Source: Microcaldota archaeon (GTDB taxonomy: Archaea > Micrarchaeota > Micrarchaeia > Micrarchaeales > CABMGC01). From it: a stretch of DNA of 14,360 bases. Below, piece by piece: positions 12,727-14,360 of the stretch. The position numbers were made by a program, and so were the translations under genes. The notes beneath the pieces were generated by a model that saw nothing but the letters and a program-made list of their open reading frames with translations, had not been told where the DNA came from and searched no databases. Position 1 is the first letter of the stretch. Each line of letters starts with the position of its first letter. The stretch spans positions 1-14,360 of the forward strand of contig JASHUB010000041.1 of the NCBI GenBank assembly GCA_030040265.1, written 5' to 3'.

Positions 12727-14016
12727 TCACGGCGTGAGCCTGTTCCTGTCTCGAGGAAACAGCGACGCTTCCCTGACGTTCTTCCTGTCGGTCAGCTTCA
12801 TCGTGAACCTCTCCAGGCCAAACGACCATCCCGCGTGTGGCGGAGCGCCCTGCCCCATTGCCTTTATGTAGAACTCGAACGACTCCGGTGACATCCCCCT
12901 CTTCTTGATCGCCTCTTCGAGCAGCGCAGGTATGTGGATACGCTGGGCTCCGCTTACAAGCTCCATTCCCTTGAACAGGAGGTCAAAGCTGTTCGAGTAC
13001 TCAGGATGCTTCTCGTTGGGCATGCTGTAGAACGCCCTCACTGCTGTCGGATAGCCGGTGACGAGTACCAGGTCTCCGTAGAGCTTGCACAGCGTCTCCT
13101 CGGCCTCCCTTGTCATGTCTTGGCCCAGCTGGAACGAGTGCCCGTTTTCATTTAGCTTCTTGACGGCCTCTTTGTATGTTATCTCCTTGACCGTGGATGG
13201 CTTCAGCTCGACACCGAGCTCTGCCAAATCTGCTGCGTTGCTTTTTATCACTTCTTTGACGATTCCTGTAGCGACCTTTTTCAGGACCTTGATCACGTCC
13301 CGGTGATCAGCAAAACCCATCTCGATGTCCATCTGGGTTATCTCGTTGATGTGGTAGACCGTGTTGTGCTTCTCTGCCCTGAAGATCGGCATGACCATGA
13401 AGACCTTGTCCATCCCGCCTATAACTGCAAGCTGCTTGTATAGCTGCGGGGACTGCGCAAGATAGGCCTTCTTCTCGAAGTACTGCACCTCGAACAGGTC
13501 TGCCCCGCCCTCGGTCGCCTCCTCCACAAGGGTCGGCGTCCTTATCTCCTGGAAGCCTTCCTTCTCGACTATCCTCCTGAATGTCCTCAGTACGGTCGAC
13601 TGGATATTGAAGACGGAAGTTGTCTCCAGCCGTCTCAGGTCTATGTATCTGTTGTCCAGCCTCACATCGAGCTCGGCCGGAACCTTTCCGGTGACCTCGA
13701 ACGGGATTATGGCCTTGAGCGGATTGAGGTCGATGACCTCTATTGGGGACAGTTCATACCCCTTTTTCGCTTCGGAATTCTTCTTGACCGTTCCCCTTAC
13801 CTTGACGACACTCTCCTTCTGCAGGTTCATGGCCTTTATTATGGATTCGTCGGTCACGCCCTGCTTCGCGACGACCTGGACTATGCCCGTGTGGTCCCTC
13901 ACGAGCAGGAATACTATCTTGCCTATGTTACGGACTTCGTGGACCCACCCGCAGACCACGACCTCCTTCCCATCCATCTCCGGGTTGATCTCGTTTACGT
14001 AGTGAGTCCTGAGCAA
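12727..14016 (-). CDS. aspS: Aspartyl-tRNA synthetase, archaeal type
   Basis: A 429-aa class II synthetase of archaeal AspRS length with no bacterial insertion domain. An N-terminal OB-fold anticodon domain (about 1-100) is followed by the catalytic core: motif 1 near FQEIRTPTL, ATEGGADLF, YLAQSPQLYKQ, motif 2 in FRAEKHNTVYHINE, and motif 3 in PPHAGWSFGLER. The C-terminus LFPRDRNRLTP is typical. It charges tRNA-Asp. The residue after GWV is His (H26), where discriminating archaeal AspRS usually has Trp; this suggests a nondiscriminating enzyme that also charges tRNA-Asn. The start is TTG; an AT-rich TATA-like box and a CGGTG ribosome-binding site 5 nt upstream fit it, and no ATG or GTG lies in frame before the upstream stop. 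It is the first gene of the repair operon. Confidence 0.92.
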   Translation of the reverse strand: MLRTHYVNEINPEMDGKEVVVCGWVHEVRNIGKIVFLLVRDHTGIVQVVAKQGVTDESIIKAMNLQKESVVKVRGTVKKNSEAKKGYELSPIEVIDLNPLKAIIPFEVTGKVPAELDVRLDNRYIDLRRLETTSVFNIQSTVLRTFRRIVEKEGFQEIRTPTLVEEATEGGADLFEVQYFEKKAYLAQSPQLYKQLAVIGGMDKVFMVMPIFRAEKHNTVYHINEITQMDIEMGFADHRDVIKVLKKVATGIVKEVIKSNAADLAELGVELKPSTVKEITYKEAVKKLNENGHSFQLGQDMTREAEETLCKLYGDLVLVTGYPTAVRAFYSMPNEKHPEYSNSFDLLFKGMELVSGAQRIHIPALLEEAIKKRGMSPESFEFYIKAMGQGAPPHAGWSFGLERFTMKLTDRKNVREASLFPRDRNRLTP

Positions 14017-14050
14017 GCTAGCACCGATGATAATCTAAACTATCAAGAGC

Positions 14051-14058
14051 TTAAATAT
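14051..14058 (-). promoter_or_regulatory. TATA-like box for the aspS-nth-endoQ operon
   Basis: On the minus strand the box reads ATATTTAA. Transcription would start near base 14030, leaving a ~13-nt leader with CGGTG (14022-14026) before the TTG start. It lies in the 56-bp gap downstream of the Nudix gene, whose short T-run (TTTT) just before the box may help end that transcript. Confidence 0.5.
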
Positions 14059-14072
14059 TAAAAGGCTCTCTG

Positions 14073-14360
14073 TTACCTCATCTTCCTGAGGGCCTCGAAA
14101 CCCTTCCTCAACGCTGGAAGAAATGAATCTTTATCGTCGAAGTATTGTTCAAACTCCTGTTCCGTGACCCACCTGAACTCGGTGTGCTCTTTGCTCAGTG
14201 TTATCCCTTTCTTGGGATTCTTCAGCCTTGCAAGGTAGTCTATCTCTACCCACTGCTCGTTTTTCTCTGCGAAGAGGTACGTTGCTGCATAATAAAGCGC
14301 CCCTATGTCTATCTCGGCGCCTAGCTCCTCCATAGCTTCCCTCTTGAGCGCATCTTCCAG
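14073..14360 (-). CDS. Nudix hydrolase, 5' part outside the window
   Basis: The frame is open to the window edge, so the 96 visible residues are the C-terminal part. They start inside the Nudix box: LEDALKREAMEELGAEI holds the REAMEELG core whose Glu residues bind Mg2+ in this family. The first ATG in view (base 14333) lies inside this motif, so it cannot be the true start. After the box come beta-strand-like segments (YYAATYLF, VEIDYLARL), EHTEFRWVTEQEF and a basic end. These are small-nucleotide pyrophosphatases that clean up oxidised or surplus nucleotides and similar compounds. The substrate cannot be told from this fragment; ADP-ribose-type and Ap4A-type members have a similar late 'EHxEFRWV' element. 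Confidence 0.8.
   Translation of the reverse strand: MEDALKREAMEELGAEIDIGALYYAATYLFAEKNEQWVEIDYLARLKNPKKGITLSKEHTEFRWVTEQEFEQYFDDKDSFLPALRKGFEALRKMR

Noticed and set aside
1..14360. CRISPR arrays, insertion sequences, attachment sites and rRNA/tRNA genes
   Set aside because: I looked for regularly spaced direct repeats, transposase motifs, terminal inverted repeats and RNA-gene hallmarks and saw none; the intein is the only mobile element I can support.

Overview
The window reads as a compact archaeal chromosome. Direct signs are an archaeal-type AspRS, a UbiA-family archaeal lipid enzyme, an EndoQ-like PHP endonuclease, several TATA boxes about 25 bp upstream of start codons (leaderless or short-leader transcripts), GTG and TTG starts, and convergent genes whose 3' ends overlap. 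Frequent ATA (Ile) and AGG (Arg) codons, moderate GC and tight packing would suit a DPANN lineage such as Micrarchaeota or Diapherotrites. That placement is an inference with low confidence.

Layout. (a) 1-2875: the 3' part of a membrane GT-C glycosyltransferase (+) converges on an agmatinase/surface-protein pair (-). (b) 2876-6883: a promoter-rich spacer opens an unrecognised plus-strand cluster. It holds a 64-aa ORF with the strongest Shine-Dalgarno site seen in the window, a 572-aa helical orphan, a 46-bp spacer carrying a perfect hairpin, and a 637-aa orphan with three diverged copies of one ~75-80-residue unit. (c) 6920-7780: a UbiA prenyltransferase, probably DGGGP synthase for archaeal ether lipids, overlaps the end of (d), a secreted membrane-anchored Lon-like Ser/Lys protease without an ATPase (7767-9590, -). 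(e) 14016-9623 (-): a tight aspS - nth - endoQ operon in which endoQ is interrupted by a full-length 390-aa LAGLIDADG intein next to a predicted metal-binding His. (f) At the right edge, a truncated Nudix hydrolase (-).

How the genes fit together. nth and endoQ form a base-damage repair pair (oxidised pyrimidines; deaminated bases) co-transcribed with aspS. The GT-C enzyme and the two sequon-rich exported proteins point to an N-glycosylated cell surface. The orphan cluster has no recognisable domain and is the best candidate for undescribed biology. Four tight co-directional junctions share the form TGA-N4-(A/G)TG, which suggests stop-start translational coupling and independently supports the small 64-aa gene.
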